From positions 35,414-99,413 of the forward strand of contig DAOSDC010000005.1 in NCBI GenBank assembly GCA_035361955.1: a stretch of DNA of 64,000 bases, read 5' to 3'. Source of the DNA: UBA6120 sp035361955. GTDB taxonomy: Bacteria > Bacillota_I > Bacilli_A > RFN20 > CAG-826. The notes under the pieces are model-generated. The model was not told where the DNA came from, searched no databases, and saw nothing but the letters and a program-made list of their open reading frames with translations. Positions 52,774-61,251 of the stretch are shown here, piece by piece (position 1 is the stretch's first letter; every line of letters starts with the position of its first letter). A program made the translations under genes and the position numbers.

Positions 52774-53635
52774 GTGCCGTCCTCGTCTTGGTTAAATTTT
52801 CAACCATTTCGCGGTAAGCCGCAGTGTATTCTTTATAATCCGCTTGATGCAATACGCCAATCACGAGTTTGTTTTTTAATTGTTCGCTAGTCATCTTCGC
52901 CGCTAACTCGACGGTGACGGCGTTTACTTGTTGCCATTTGAGCATTTCAACCGCGTCACCGGATTTATTTTCGCGACCATAATAAGTCGGGCATGTACTG
53001 GCGACATCGATTAATGAAAATCCTTGATGGGCGATGCCTTTTTGAATCAAATCGATTGTTTGTCGCACATGATAGGCGCTACCTCTAGCGGCATACGATG
53101 CGCCGGCCCCGTAAGCGAGTTGCGCAATGTCAAATGTGCGGTCGATGCTCCCATAGGGCGCCGTTGTTCCAATTGCTTGGGTTGGTGTCGTCGGTGAATA
53201 TTGCCCCCCGGTCATTCCATAAACGTTGTTATTCATCACGACAACCGTCAATCCGATGTTGCGACGTGCGGCATGGATTAGGTGATTGCCACCAATCGCC
53301 GATATATCGCCGTCACCAGCGATGACGATTACTTCAAGCTCTGGTTTGGCAAGTTTAATCCCGGTGGCAAAAGCGATCGCGCGACCATGAGTTGTATGAA
53401 TCGTGTTGAAATCCATATATCCGGCTGACCGTGACGAACAGCCGATGCCCGATACGATAATCGTCTTATCGCGGCTAAGCCCTAAGTTTTCAATTGCTTG
53501 AACGACATCGCGCATAATGATGCCATTACCACAACCAGCACACCAAATATGAGGGAGGTGTTCTGTGCGCATGTATTTATCGATTAGTTTCGATGTATCA
53601 CTGCTTTGGGTATCGAGGCCGATGGTATAACCCAT
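52760..53635 (-). CDS. korB: 2-oxoacid:ferredoxin oxidoreductase beta subunit (KorB, TPP-binding)
   Basis: 291 residues. LPHIWCAGCGNGIIMRDVV near 27 and GIGCSSR near 64 supply cluster-type cysteines; the thiamine-diphosphate motif IAGDGDISAIGG...NNNVYGMTGGQYSPTT lies near 108-150. The GGQ/SPTT loop is typical of the 2-oxoglutarate enzyme. The start at 53635 has a GGAGG site and gives a 52-bp overlap with korA; a shorter start at 53572 lacks a ribosome-binding site. Confidence 0.95.
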   Translation of the reverse strand: MGYTIGLDTQSSDTSKLIDKYMRTEHLPHIWCAGCGNGIIMRDVVQAIENLGLSRDKTIIVSGIGCSSRSAGYMDFNTIHTTHGRAIAFATGIKLAKPELEVIVIAGDGDISAIGGNHLIHAARRNIGLTVVVMNNNVYGMTGGQYSPTTPTQAIGTTAPYGSIDRTFDIAQLAYGAGASYAARGSAYHVRQTIDLIQKGIAHQGFSLIDVASTCPTYYGRENKSGDAVEMLKWQQVNAVTVELAAKMTSEQLKNKLVIGVLHQADYKEYTAAYREMVENLTKTRTAHGNK

Positions 53636-54768
53636 ACGTGCGCATCCTCCAATTTCTTGATTATTTCACTTGGCGTAATCATTGTGCCGTTATATTTTCC
53701 AACAAAATCAATTGGGCATGTGTTTTTAATGACGCGTTCCACTTCGAGTACCATTTGGCCGTAATTGTGTTCAACGACGACGACTCGTTTAAGTTTCTTA
53801 GCGGCCAGCGCCAATTCCTTTTCGGGGAAGGGCCACAGAGTGATGGGCCGGAAGATTCCGACTTTGATGCCCTTCTCGCGGGCTTCTTCCATCGTCGAAA
53901 GGGCGGCGCGCATCGTGCCCCCGTAACAGAAAATTGCGATTTCAGCATCGTCCATACCCAGTTGTTCGACTTGGACGATATCTTCGTAATTGGTCGACAC
54001 TTTCTTCATTAAACGGTCGAGCAGTTTTTCGGCGTTTTCCGTCGAACTGCTGGGAAATCCTGATTCATCGTGCATTAATCCGGTGATGTTGTAGCGTTGG
54101 CCTTCGCCAAAAGGCGCCATCGCAGGAACTAGATTATCGGGAGTGGTGATATAAGGCTCGCGGTAGGGATCGGGGTTCTCGATCGTCGGGCGATCGATGA
54201 TTTGAATGGAATCGCGTGATGGCAATTCCACGCCTTCGCGTAAATGACCGACCATTTCATCCATCATTAAGAGGACCGGTGTTCGATATTTTTCCGATAG
54301 ATTGAAGGCGCGAATCGTTAATTCATAAGTTTCTTTGACCGAAGATGGGCACAATGCGATAACGGGATGGTCGCCATGGGTGCCCCAGCGCGCCATCATC
54401 ACGTCGCCTTGTGAAGGAGATGTCGGCATCCCGGTCGAGGGACCCATGCGCTGGACATCGACGAGAACAAGCGGGATTTCCGCTAGAGCCGCATAACCGA
54501 GGTTTTCCTGTTTTAGTGAAAAACCGGGACCACTGGTCGCCGTCATTGATTTGACACCGGCCACCGAACTACCTATGGCGCAGGCGATTGAAGCTATTTC
54601 ATCTTCCATTTGGATAAAGGTGCCCCCGACTTGAGGCAGTCGTTTGGCGGCTAATTCAGCAATCTCAGTCGAAGGAGTGATTGGGTAACCGGCATAAAGC
54701 CGCATCCCCGCGGCGATGGCGCCTTCGGTGCAAGCTTCGTTACCTTGCATGAGCACTATTTTTCCCAT
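53584..54768 (-). CDS. korA: 2-oxoacid:ferredoxin oxidoreductase alpha subunit (KorA)
   Basis: 394 residues from MGKIVLMQGNEACTEGAI at 54768 (AAAGGAG site). The pyrimidine-binding domain shows AGYPITPSTEIAELAAKRLP, FIQMEDEIASIACAIGSSVAG and TSGPGFSLKQENLGYA; domain II begins near 215 with EVAIF-like strands (AEIAIFCYGGTMRAAL). The set fits 2-oxoglutarate:ferredoxin oxidoreductase, which makes succinyl-CoA, CO2 and reduced ferredoxin, consistent with the sucCD genes after it. Confidence 0.95.
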   Translation of the reverse strand: MGKIVLMQGNEACTEGAIAAGMRLYAGYPITPSTEIAELAAKRLPQVGGTFIQMEDEIASIACAIGSSVAGVKSMTATSGPGFSLKQENLGYAALAEIPLVLVDVQRMGPSTGMPTSPSQGDVMMARWGTHGDHPVIALCPSSVKETYELTIRAFNLSEKYRTPVLLMMDEMVGHLREGVELPSRDSIQIIDRPTIENPDPYREPYITTPDNLVPAMAPFGEGQRYNITGLMHDESGFPSSSTENAEKLLDRLMKKVSTNYEDIVQVEQLGMDDAEIAIFCYGGTMRAALSTMEEAREKGIKVGIFRPITLWPFPEKELALAAKKLKRVVVVEHNYGQMVLEVERVIKNTCPIDFVGKYNGTMITPSEIIKKLEDAHVWVIPSASIPKAVIHRN

Positions 54769-54980
54769 GGTGCTTTTTCTCCTTTGCCATCGTCGACATA
54801 TATTGCATAATCGGGGCAGCGTTGCTCGCACAGCCCGCACATGATGCAGTTATTGTCCGCTTTTAACACGGCCTTGCCATCAACCATTTCGAGTGCGTCT
54901 TTGGGACAAAAGGCAACGCAAATGCCACAACCCTTGCACCAGGCCTGGTTGATTTTCAAATCTTTTTCTGGAGACTCCAC
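54756..54980 (-). CDS. korD: 2-oxoacid:ferredoxin oxidoreductase delta (ferredoxin) subunit (KorD)
   Basis: 74 residues with two [4Fe-4S] motifs: CKGCGICVAFCP (about 15-26) and CIMCGLCEQRCP (about 45-56). It passes electrons between the TPP site and external ferredoxin. The start is a GTG with a strong GGAGG site. It is the first gene of the korDABC-sucCD operon and overlaps korA by 13 bp. A promoter and a terminator-like hairpin lie in its leader. Confidence 0.95.
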   Translation of the reverse strand: MESPEKDLKINQAWCKGCGICVAFCPKDALEMVDGKAVLKADNNCIMCGLCEQRCPDYAIYVDDGKGEKAPWEK

Positions 54981-55018
54981 TATTTTCCTCCTCGCAGTAC
55001 CGCAAAGAATTTATAGAT

Positions 55019-55053
55019 AAAAAATACACTTCGAGTATGAATCAGATGTGTAT
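55019..55053 (-). promoter_or_regulatory. Terminator-like hairpin in the kor operon leader
   Basis: Minus-strand ATACAC-x-TC / GA-x-GTGTAT with a 12-base loop, followed at once by TTTTTT, 39 bp before the korD start. In this place it would act as an attenuator rather than an end terminator. The stem is only 6 + 2 bp, so it is a candidate. Confidence 0.4.
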
Positions 55054-55095
55054 ATGGGTGATCAATGATAGGGGTTTCATTTAAGCGCTATTAAT

Positions 55096-55123
55096 AGTAT
55101 ATAACTATAATTACTTTTTTAAA
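55096..55123 (-). promoter_or_regulatory. Candidate promoter of the kor-suc operon
   Basis: -10 TATACT (55096-55101) and -35 TTTAAA (55118-55123), 16 bp apart, on the minus strand, leaving a leader of about 110 bases. TAGT-ATATA-ACTA (a small palindrome) overlaps the -10 box and may be an operator. Confidence 0.5.
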
Positions 55124-55183
55124 CCATGAGTTTGGTTTTTAGCAAAGTTTCCTTGAAATATCTCAATTATTTTATTGCCAGTC

Positions 55184-55708
55184 TCATAAATTAATCCAGT
55201 ACCGCTGTGTCATTTTTCCTTCGACCGGAATTGTTTTTTCATAATTGCCGCCGTTGGCGAGTATCGTCTTGCGACTGGCGAGATTATTTTCGTCACAAGT
55301 TATTAGTATCTTATCGATGCCAAGGTGTTTGCATATATGTAAGCTTAATCGCAACATTTCTTTAGCATAACCTTTGCCTCTTTGGCTTGATAAGACGGAA
55401 TAGCCGATGTGTCCACCCCAAGTACTCAGGATTGGGTGGTTGATATGATGACGGATGTCAATCATGCCGACTAAAGTATCGTCACTTTCCCTAATTGCCA
55501 AATATAGTGATGAAGGAACGCGGTCGCTTGGACATGTGGCAACATTGGAGTACCGCTTCACGTCTTCGAGCCACGCCTTAACACTATCGACCCGTTCAAG
55601 CGTCCCTCCTCCGGCAAGGCTTTCACCCCGAGTGAAAAAATCTTGTTTATAATTCCAAATTTGCTTGTCATAACGTAGTGAAGGAACGACGAGTTTGATT
55701 TTTTCCAT
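55184..55708 (-). CDS. GNAT-family N-acetyltransferase
   Basis: 174 residues. Acetyl-CoA-binding motif A is SQRGKGYAKEMLRLSLHICK near 118-137, preceded by GHIGYSVL (strand 4) and followed by ITCDENNLASRKTILANGG. The N-terminal part with GESLAGGGTLERVDSVKAWL is typical of a common bacterial GNAT annotated without a known substrate. It starts 2 bp after the amidase stop on the same strand, probably an operon. Confidence 0.92.
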   Translation of the reverse strand: MEKIKLVVPSLRYDKQIWNYKQDFFTRGESLAGGGTLERVDSVKAWLEDVKRYSNVATCPSDRVPSSLYLAIRESDDTLVGMIDIRHHINHPILSTWGGHIGYSVLSSQRGKGYAKEMLRLSLHICKHLGIDKILITCDENNLASRKTILANGGNYEKTIPVEGKMTQRYWINL

Positions 55709-55710
55709 TG

Positions 55711-57066
55711 TTAAATAACCGCTGCCATTTCATATTTATGACCAAATCGTAGTAACGTCTGGTCATCGAATTTCTTGCCGACAAATACCATTGCTTTAGG
55801 TTGTTTGTTGAATATTCCTTCGGGGATACAAAGCGAGGGATTGCCATAGATTGGAGCGAAACTCGACCATGTCGGCGCACCAATGGCAATCAGATTGTGC
55901 TCGTGGAGTAAATGCTCGAATAAGTGGGCCTCCATTAGTAATTGATCGCGCCATTTCAGATATTCGGAATTGGTCAAATCTCCGTGGGTCGCGGTTGCTT
56001 TTTCCAAAATTGCTTGTCCATAACGAAGACATCTTTGCGCGTTATTTTTGTGAAATTCAATAATTCCATCAAGGTTTTGATAGGGTATTTTGTCCTTATG
56101 CGATTGTAAGAAGCGATTAATCGCGTATTTGAATTCCACTAACAAAGTGCGCTCGTTTTCGAGTGGTGGTAGTTCCACTGTTATTTCAACAAATGCAAAG
56201 CCGGCTTTAGTTAATTTGGCTTTGGATTGCTCAATTACCGATAATTCCTCACTTGAATACGGATGGTCTTTGAAATGTACGATGCCGATTTTACCCTGAT
56301 TCAAGGGTTTGGTCATCGCATCGGTGAATGACATTGAAAATGGAAATGGGTGCCTTGTTGGTTGATCGTTGGTGAGGGCATCCATTAACAGTGCACAATC
56401 ATAACAGCAGTTAGCCATTGGCCCAGCCGTGTCTTGAAGTGGTGATAGTGGGATGATGCCCGCTTGAGTGACAAGACCAAATGTTGGCTTCAACGATACG
56501 ATTTGACACTGGAAGGCGGGCGCCATTAATGACCCATTTGTTTCGGTTCCAATCGCCGCTGGTACAATGCCAAGCTTGATGGCAACGGCACTACCCGTCG
56601 ACGATCCCAGTGGATCGATCGTTTCATCGAATGGATGTTCGACTTGTCCATACATCGAGCCATAACCCGATGGCGTCTTTTCATCACCCATGAAATAGGC
56701 GAATTCTGACAAATTAGCCTTGCCAATGATAATCGCGCCTTTATCAATAAGATAATTAACAATTGGCGCATTATGTGGCGGATAAAAATCGTTGAACGCA
56801 TACGCGTTGCATGTTGTGGGGGTACCGTCTTTATAAAAGATGTTATCTTTGATAACAATTGGAATCCCGTGAAGAGGTCCACGAATGAAACCTTGTCGTC
56901 GTTCTTCGTCACCCTTTTTTGCAATCTTCCTAGCGAGCGGGCTAATGCGAGCTATCGCGTTTTTGGATAAAAAACTGTGGTGTGCATTAATTGCTTTTTC
57001 TACAAGCTGGACGCTGGTGATATGCTCGGCTTCTAGGGCTTCTTTTATTTTTTTCAGTGTTTCCAT
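55711..57066 (-). CDS. Amidase (amidase signature family)
   Basis: 451 residues. The catalytic triad can be read: Lys73 in IPIVIKDNIFY, cis-Ser155 in DPLGSSTGSAVAI, and nucleophile Ser179 in IGTETNGSL, with the usual 24-residue spacing between the serines. The sequence lacks the GatA-specific C-terminus, so it is a stand-alone amidase; the amide substrate is unknown. It has a GAGGG ribosome-binding site and is the first gene of a pair with a GNAT. Confidence 0.93.
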   Translation of the reverse strand: METLKKIKEALEAEHITSVQLVEKAINAHHSFLSKNAIARISPLARKIAKKGDEERRQGFIRGPLHGIPIVIKDNIFYKDGTPTTCNAYAFNDFYPPHNAPIVNYLIDKGAIIIGKANLSEFAYFMGDEKTPSGYGSMYGQVEHPFDETIDPLGSSTGSAVAIKLGIVPAAIGTETNGSLMAPAFQCQIVSLKPTFGLVTQAGIIPLSPLQDTAGPMANCCYDCALLMDALTNDQPTRHPFPFSMSFTDAMTKPLNQGKIGIVHFKDHPYSSEELSVIEQSKAKLTKAGFAFVEITVELPPLENERTLLVEFKYAINRFLQSHKDKIPYQNLDGIIEFHKNNAQRCLRYGQAILEKATATHGDLTNSEYLKWRDQLLMEAHLFEHLLHEHNLIAIGAPTWSSFAPIYGNPSLCIPEGIFNKQPKAMVFVGKKFDDQTLLRFGHKYEMAAVI

Positions 57067-57276
57067 TTATCCCTCATCAATAACCGCAAAATTTCGTGCT
57101 TGTTTCCTCATCTGGTTAAATAATAATCTCGTGAATTAGCTAATAGACGTCTTGAGGAATGTTTACCGCCGTTAATCGTATTCTGCATAAATATCGTAAC
57201 CACATGACATCATATTATCTAACAAACTTCTATTTATTGTGGAACGGCACCCTTAAAAGGTATGCTGCCCGTGTCA

Positions 57277-57768
57277 TCAAGTGATAATCTGACTAGAAAT
57301 ATTCTTAAGCCATTCTATTGTTTGTTGGATGCATAATTCTTTATTTTTATTTACGTCGATGAAATCATGAAAACCCATCCATGTGTTGTGTTTACTTATG
57401 AGTTTGTAAGCGCGTTGTTGCACGCCTTTGATGCCGCCTTCGTGCGTACAAAAGAAATAAACTTGCTTGTCTTTAACGTAACCGTTTTCGAACAGCGTCC
57501 TTATCGCGGGAGCATAGGTCCATGACCAAACCGGCGAACCGATAAACACCGTGTCATAACTTGAAAAGTCGCTGTTGAATTGCTGCAATTTTGGTTTTTG
57601 TTTCATCGCCACTTGCTTGCCGCCCCAAATGTATTTGGAAAAGCCAGTTGCTGTCATCTCTTTCTCGGGAATCAAACGAATAATATCACAGTCCAAAATT
57701 TTTGAAATCGCTTCAGCGATAGTCTTGGTATTGCCTTCATATGAATAATAAATAACTAGTGCTTTCAT
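57277..57768 (-). CDS. Flavodoxin family protein
   Basis: 163 residues from MKALVIYYSYEGNTKTIAEA at 57768 (GAGGT upstream; the longer frame overlaps the GNAT gene). The FMN phosphate-binding loop is YYSYEGNTK (about 8-16), followed by IFIGSPVWSWTYAPAIRTL near 75, in which SPVWSWTY packs on the isoalloxazine ring. It carries electrons in the cytosol; its partner is not evident. The GNAT gene at 57812 ends 43 bp upstream. Confidence 0.92.
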   Translation of the reverse strand: MKALVIYYSYEGNTKTIAEAISKILDCDIIRLIPEKEMTATGFSKYIWGGKQVAMKQKPKLQQFNSDFSSYDTVFIGSPVWSWTYAPAIRTLFENGYVKDKQVYFFCTHEGGIKGVQQRAYKLISKHNTWMGFHDFIDVNKNKELCIQQTIEWLKNISSQIIT

Positions 57769-57811
57769 AGATTTAAACCTCATTTCAAGCATAGCATCGC
57801 GGGGGTGTTGA

Positions 57812-58582
57812 TTACTTGGTTTCCTCTGATAAATTTGGATATACCTTGATGAAATGGTAGCAACTTGATAAATGGTGATAGCCCCATTTTTCATACATGA
57901 AACGCGGGGTGTCGTTCATGTCAGTCACCAAATAAACAAATTTGGTTTGTTTTGTTTTTAAGAATGAAATAGCGTGTGCCATTAAAGCCGACCCGATGCC
58001 TTGATGCCGGTAAGGTTCTAGCACCGTAAAATCGTCAATTTTGGCGCATTGATCCGACCAAGTGACGTTGATCGATCCCACAATATGACCATCCAAAATC
58101 GCATAAAAATAACGATAATCTGTTTGCTTCATTAAAACTTCCCATTGCCTGATTGCGTTATTCACCGAGAATTGTTCGCCATATTCGCGGTTTTCTAAAT
58201 AAAGATAATGGCAAAATGATTCCTTGATTGAGGGCTCAATTATTTGAATGTCAAACGATTTAACTTTCGGGATTTTGACATCATTAATCGGTGCCCAATA
58301 GTAACCGTTGACACTTGGCTTATAGTCTTTCAAAACATCTTCAAACCCAGTTGGTTTTTCTTCGAATCGAAAGTGGACATGTCCATATTTTTTATAGGCC
58401 GCTTCATAGTCGCCTAGTTCGTTTTGTGATATTTGATTAGTTTTATAAACATGAAGATAATTGTGGTAGTACTTATCGCGTTGCATCGAGTCAGAGGCGA
58501 TATAACCATATCTTGTTGCTTCGATGCTAGAAAACATCGCCACATAGTGTTTCTCAAACGCAAGAATATCTTCATAAGTCAT
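57812..58582 (-). CDS. GNAT-family N-acetyltransferase, two-part
   Basis: 256 residues. An N-terminal half of about 110 residues (YEDILAFEKHYVAMFSS onward) has no clear motif. The C-terminal GNAT has FYAILDGHIVGSINVTWS, then motif A LEPYRHQGIGSALMAHAISFLK near 190-211 (read in parts), and the final DTPRFMYEKWGYHHLSS. The substrate is unknown. It overlaps the next upstream GNAT gene by 11 bp. Confidence 0.9.
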   Translation of the reverse strand: MTYEDILAFEKHYVAMFSSIEATRYGYIASDSMQRDKYYHNYLHVYKTNQISQNELGDYEAAYKKYGHVHFRFEEKPTGFEDVLKDYKPSVNGYYWAPINDVKIPKVKSFDIQIIEPSIKESFCHYLYLENREYGEQFSVNNAIRQWEVLMKQTDYRYFYAILDGHIVGSINVTWSDQCAKIDDFTVLEPYRHQGIGSALMAHAISFLKTKQTKFVYLVTDMNDTPRFMYEKWGYHHLSSCYHFIKVYPNLSEETK

Positions 58583-59144
58583 TGTGTGGGATGCTCCAAT
58601 CTAAATCCAAATAATGTTCCCTGTTAAGAACGTAATCGATCACGTCTTGTTTGACGCCAAGTTGATCAGTAAACGCTTGATAGCGAATCCCATTTGAAAC
58701 AAATCCGAGCGATTCATACACATGCCTCGCGCGTTTGTTGGCCAAATTGGTATCCAAAACGATTCGAACGATGTCCTTGTTATCAAATATAAACGAAATC
58801 AAACATTTAAGCGCTTGTCGTCCCAGTCCTTTGTTTTGATGGATTGCTTCGCATATCTTGATTCCAATTTCGGCTTCATGTTCGCGGTAATTGACATTCA
58901 TCTCGCCGATGGGGTGTTTCGAAAACATGATGATGAACAAGTGATTGTGCCCACCGCTGGGCGTCTGCTGTTTTTCAAGTCGTTTTGCTAAATCGGCCTC
59001 TTCGATTTCAATTCCGTGAGGAAAGCCGGCGTGGGCCATTACCGCTCCATCGCGCCACCAGGCAACCAATGTCTTGGCATCGCTAGGAAGCGCGCTTCGA
59101 AGTACAATGTCCTGGAATTTAAGTGCTAAAATGTTTGGTTTCAT
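58572..59144 (-). CDS. GNAT-family N-acetyltransferase (RimJ/RimL-like)
   Basis: 190 residues. IVLRSALPSDAKTLVAWW at the start, PIGEMNVNYREHEAEIGIKI, motif A NKGLGRQALKCLISFIF and the C-terminal DTNLANKRARHVYESLGFV are typical of the RimJ/RimL branch. It overlaps the kinase paralogue by ATGA and the next GNAT by 11 bp, so three genes are translationally coupled. Confidence 0.92.
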   Translation of the reverse strand: MKPNILALKFQDIVLRSALPSDAKTLVAWWRDGAVMAHAGFPHGIEIEEADLAKRLEKQQTPSGGHNHLFIIMFSKHPIGEMNVNYREHEAEIGIKICEAIHQNKGLGRQALKCLISFIFDNKDIVRIVLDTNLANKRARHVYESLGFVSNGIRYQAFTDQLGVKQDVIDYVLNREHYLDLDWSIPHNDL

Positions 59145-59704
59145 ATAGTTTGTTCGTCATTTGATAAAAATCTTTTTGTAATCGTTAATAAGTCGTGGTA
59201 TTTGGTCTCGTTAAAGTCAGTTGTGTCGCATTTAACGACTGTTCCAAAACAATCATCTGAGCGATAGCTTGCCATGGAAGCGGTGAATGTTTCATATGAC
59301 ATTAACTCAATCGATTTGTGAACGGGGTGTCGCGATGGTTGTCGCGTTTTGTAACGCTCATAAATGACATAGGGATTTCCTTCAATGAATAAAGTCAACA
59401 CGTTTTCGAGTGAAATTGGCAGTATTTCGCGAAGCTCAATGAGTTCCGGTTGTTTGAAATTGCTTTCGATGATAACGTCAATACCCGCTTGGAGCAGTTT
59501 TTCTATCATCATTTTCATGATTTTGAAGGTGGCTTGGGAAAGTTTGAGGTTTTCCGCTCGATTCGAGTAACCGATGGTGTCACCCAATATTTCTTTGAAC
59601 GAATCTTTATTCAAACAAACCAGTTTCAAGTCGTTGCTAAGTCGACTGGAAATCGTCGTCTTCATCGTCGCTAGAAAGCCGGTAATAATGATTAATTTGG
59701 CCAT
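59141..59704 (-). CDS. P-loop kinase-like protein with altered Walker A
   Basis: 187 residues, a paralogue of the protein at 15962-16519: both share the pattern SNRAENLKLSQ, VIIESNFKQPEL, YERYKTRQPSRHPVH. The Walker A loop here reads GFLATMKTT (9-17), with methionine 14 where glycine normally precedes the lysine (GxxxxGKT). Lysine 15 and Thr16 remain, so nucleotide binding may be weaker or different. It is the first gene of a coupled unit with two GNATs. Confidence 0.8.
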   Translation of the reverse strand: MAKLIIITGFLATMKTTISSRLSNDLKLVCLNKDSFKEILGDTIGYSNRAENLKLSQATFKIMKMMIEKLLQAGIDVIIESNFKQPELIELREILPISLENVLTLFIEGNPYVIYERYKTRQPSRHPVHKSIELMSYETFTASMASYRSDDCFGTVVKCDTTDFNETKYHDLLTITKRFLSNDEQTI

Positions 59705-59763
59705 GTTGTGTTCCTATTATTTAAGTATTTGTTGCGTGCTGATGCGTATTAAATAGTATGCGG

Positions 59764-60132
59764 CTATTTATTCGCCTTGGTTAAATTTTCCTTAACGCGT
59801 TGTTTGACGATCGCGCGAATCAACTCAAATGGTAGGGGTTTATTTAATGGAAAGTTAATCGATCCTTTTGCGGTCTTATAAGGGGCCAGTTCTTTTTCAA
59901 ACATGGAAACGCCGGATGGGGTTGGATAAAACCCAATATGGTTTTTATACGCTGCAAAGTGTACCAAATTTCCATGAAGATAGAACGTTGGCATTTGATA
60001 GCTAATTTTTTCGCTGGCATTAGGTGCTTCTTCGTGAATTATTTGGCGCATCTTTCGTAATATTGTTTGAACCTGTAATGGAAACATTGCGATGTATTCA
60101 TCGACGCTCGTGAATATTACTTTTTTTTCCAT
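59764..60132 (-). CDS. DUF1801 family protein
   Basis: 122 residues. SVDEYIAMFPLQVQTILRKM, ISYQMPTFYLHGNLVHFAAYKNHIGFYPTPSG and the C-terminal GSINFPLNKPLPFELIRAIV (parts) match the DUF1801 fold closely, better than the copy at 44215. Function is unknown. Here it stands alone on the minus strand, 59 bp upstream of the kinase paralogue. Confidence 0.93.
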   Translation of the reverse strand: MEKKVIFTSVDEYIAMFPLQVQTILRKMRQIIHEEAPNASEKISYQMPTFYLHGNLVHFAAYKNHIGFYPTPSGVSMFEKELAPYKTAKGSINFPLNKPLPFELIRAIVKQRVKENLTKANK

Positions 60133-60263
60133 ATCATTTGACCTTCCTTAGCAGTAAATACTATTGCCGTGCTATTCGATGAAGAAAGTCATCGAATTTT
60201 CGCGTTTAAGCATAAAATCATCATATATAATTTTTTTGAACATAGTCGTATTGAGGTACACAT

Positions 60264-61160
60264 ATGAATATTATATTTCGCTTCTATCAAGGAACCATCA
60301 ATTATGATGGGGATTATCAAATCGTATGTGATTTTCTTAAAAGTGGAAACGCGAATGAACTTAAAGAACCCGATTTCTTTTGGGCGCGCTTTGAATGGAT
60401 GTTTGCGAGAGCTTCGTTTGACCAATCGTTGCTAAAAAAGATTGGATTATGGTTTTTAGATGGTCGACTTGTTGCCATGGTGACTTTTGAAGACCACCTC
60501 GGTGAAGCTTTTATCATTTGCGATGAAGCCTGTCATCATCTTTATCCAGCTTTAATCAAACATGCGCAGCAACACTTTTCTCACGATGGCGCGATTAAGA
60601 TATTGGTGCCTGACCATAATAAAGTATTCCAAAAATATGCTTATCAAGCAGGATTCTTAGCAACCACTCATAAAGACGAAAACGCCATTTATGATTTGAA
60701 TAACTTGCCGCAGCCCGCTGGTGACGAGCAATACAAAATCATTTCATTAAATGAGTGTCCCGACTTTAGAAAGGTTAATAGAGTTTTGTGGCGTGGTTTT
60801 AATCACGAGGGCGTTGCCCCCGAAGATGAGGAATCACTGTTGGGTCGTCAAGGAAGGTTTTCAAGTCCTAATTTTAAACGGGGCTACGCCATTGTTTGTG
60901 TTAACGAGGAAGATGATTTCGTCTCATTCGCGAGCAGTTGGTATCTACAAGACACCAAAATAGCACTTCTCGAACCAGTAGCTACCGATCCTGATTATCG
61001 AGGCAAGGGCTTGGGTGGCAAAGTCGTATATGAAACAATGCGGCAGTGCCAAAAACAAGGAGCCGAATATGTTATGGTTGGATCGGGTCAACAATTTTAT
61101 TATTCACTTGGATTTATTCCCTATTCGACAAGCACTTGGTGGCTGAAAAAAATCGGATAG
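60264..61160 (+). CDS. GNAT-family N-acetyltransferase, tandem-domain
   Basis: 298 residues, two GNAT-like halves. The first (1-135) is degenerate; the second has FVSFASSWYLQDTKIALLEPV, motif A DPDYRGKGLGGKVVYETMRQC near 243-263 (parts), and GSGQQFYYSLGFIPYSTSTWW. The substrate is unknown. The start is preceded by a GAGG site. The last 186 codons are duplicated at 62421-62846 with some divergence. Confidence 0.9.
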   Translation: MNIIFRFYQGTINYDGDYQIVCDFLKSGNANELKEPDFFWARFEWMFARASFDQSLLKKIGLWFLDGRLVAMVTFEDHLGEAFIICDEACHHLYPALIKHAQQHFSHDGAIKILVPDHNKVFQKYAYQAGFLATTHKDENAIYDLNNLPQPAGDEQYKIISLNECPDFRKVNRVLWRGFNHEGVAPEDEESLLGRQGRFSSPNFKRGYAIVCVNEEDDFVSFASSWYLQDTKIALLEPVATDPDYRGKGLGGKVVYETMRQCQKQGAEYVMVGSGQQFYYSLGFIPYSTSTWWLKKIG

Positions 61161-61251
61161 CGATTGTTTTCATAATTGATAGATTGCTATCTATCGATTG
61201 ATCATACAACGGATATTCAAGCAATGAGTTCAAAGGAGTGAATATGACTTA

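Noticed and set aside
61183..61200. GATAGAT-TGCT-ATCTATC hairpin after the tandem GNAT gene
   Set aside because: The stem is AT-rich and no T run follows on either strand, so a terminator call is not supported.
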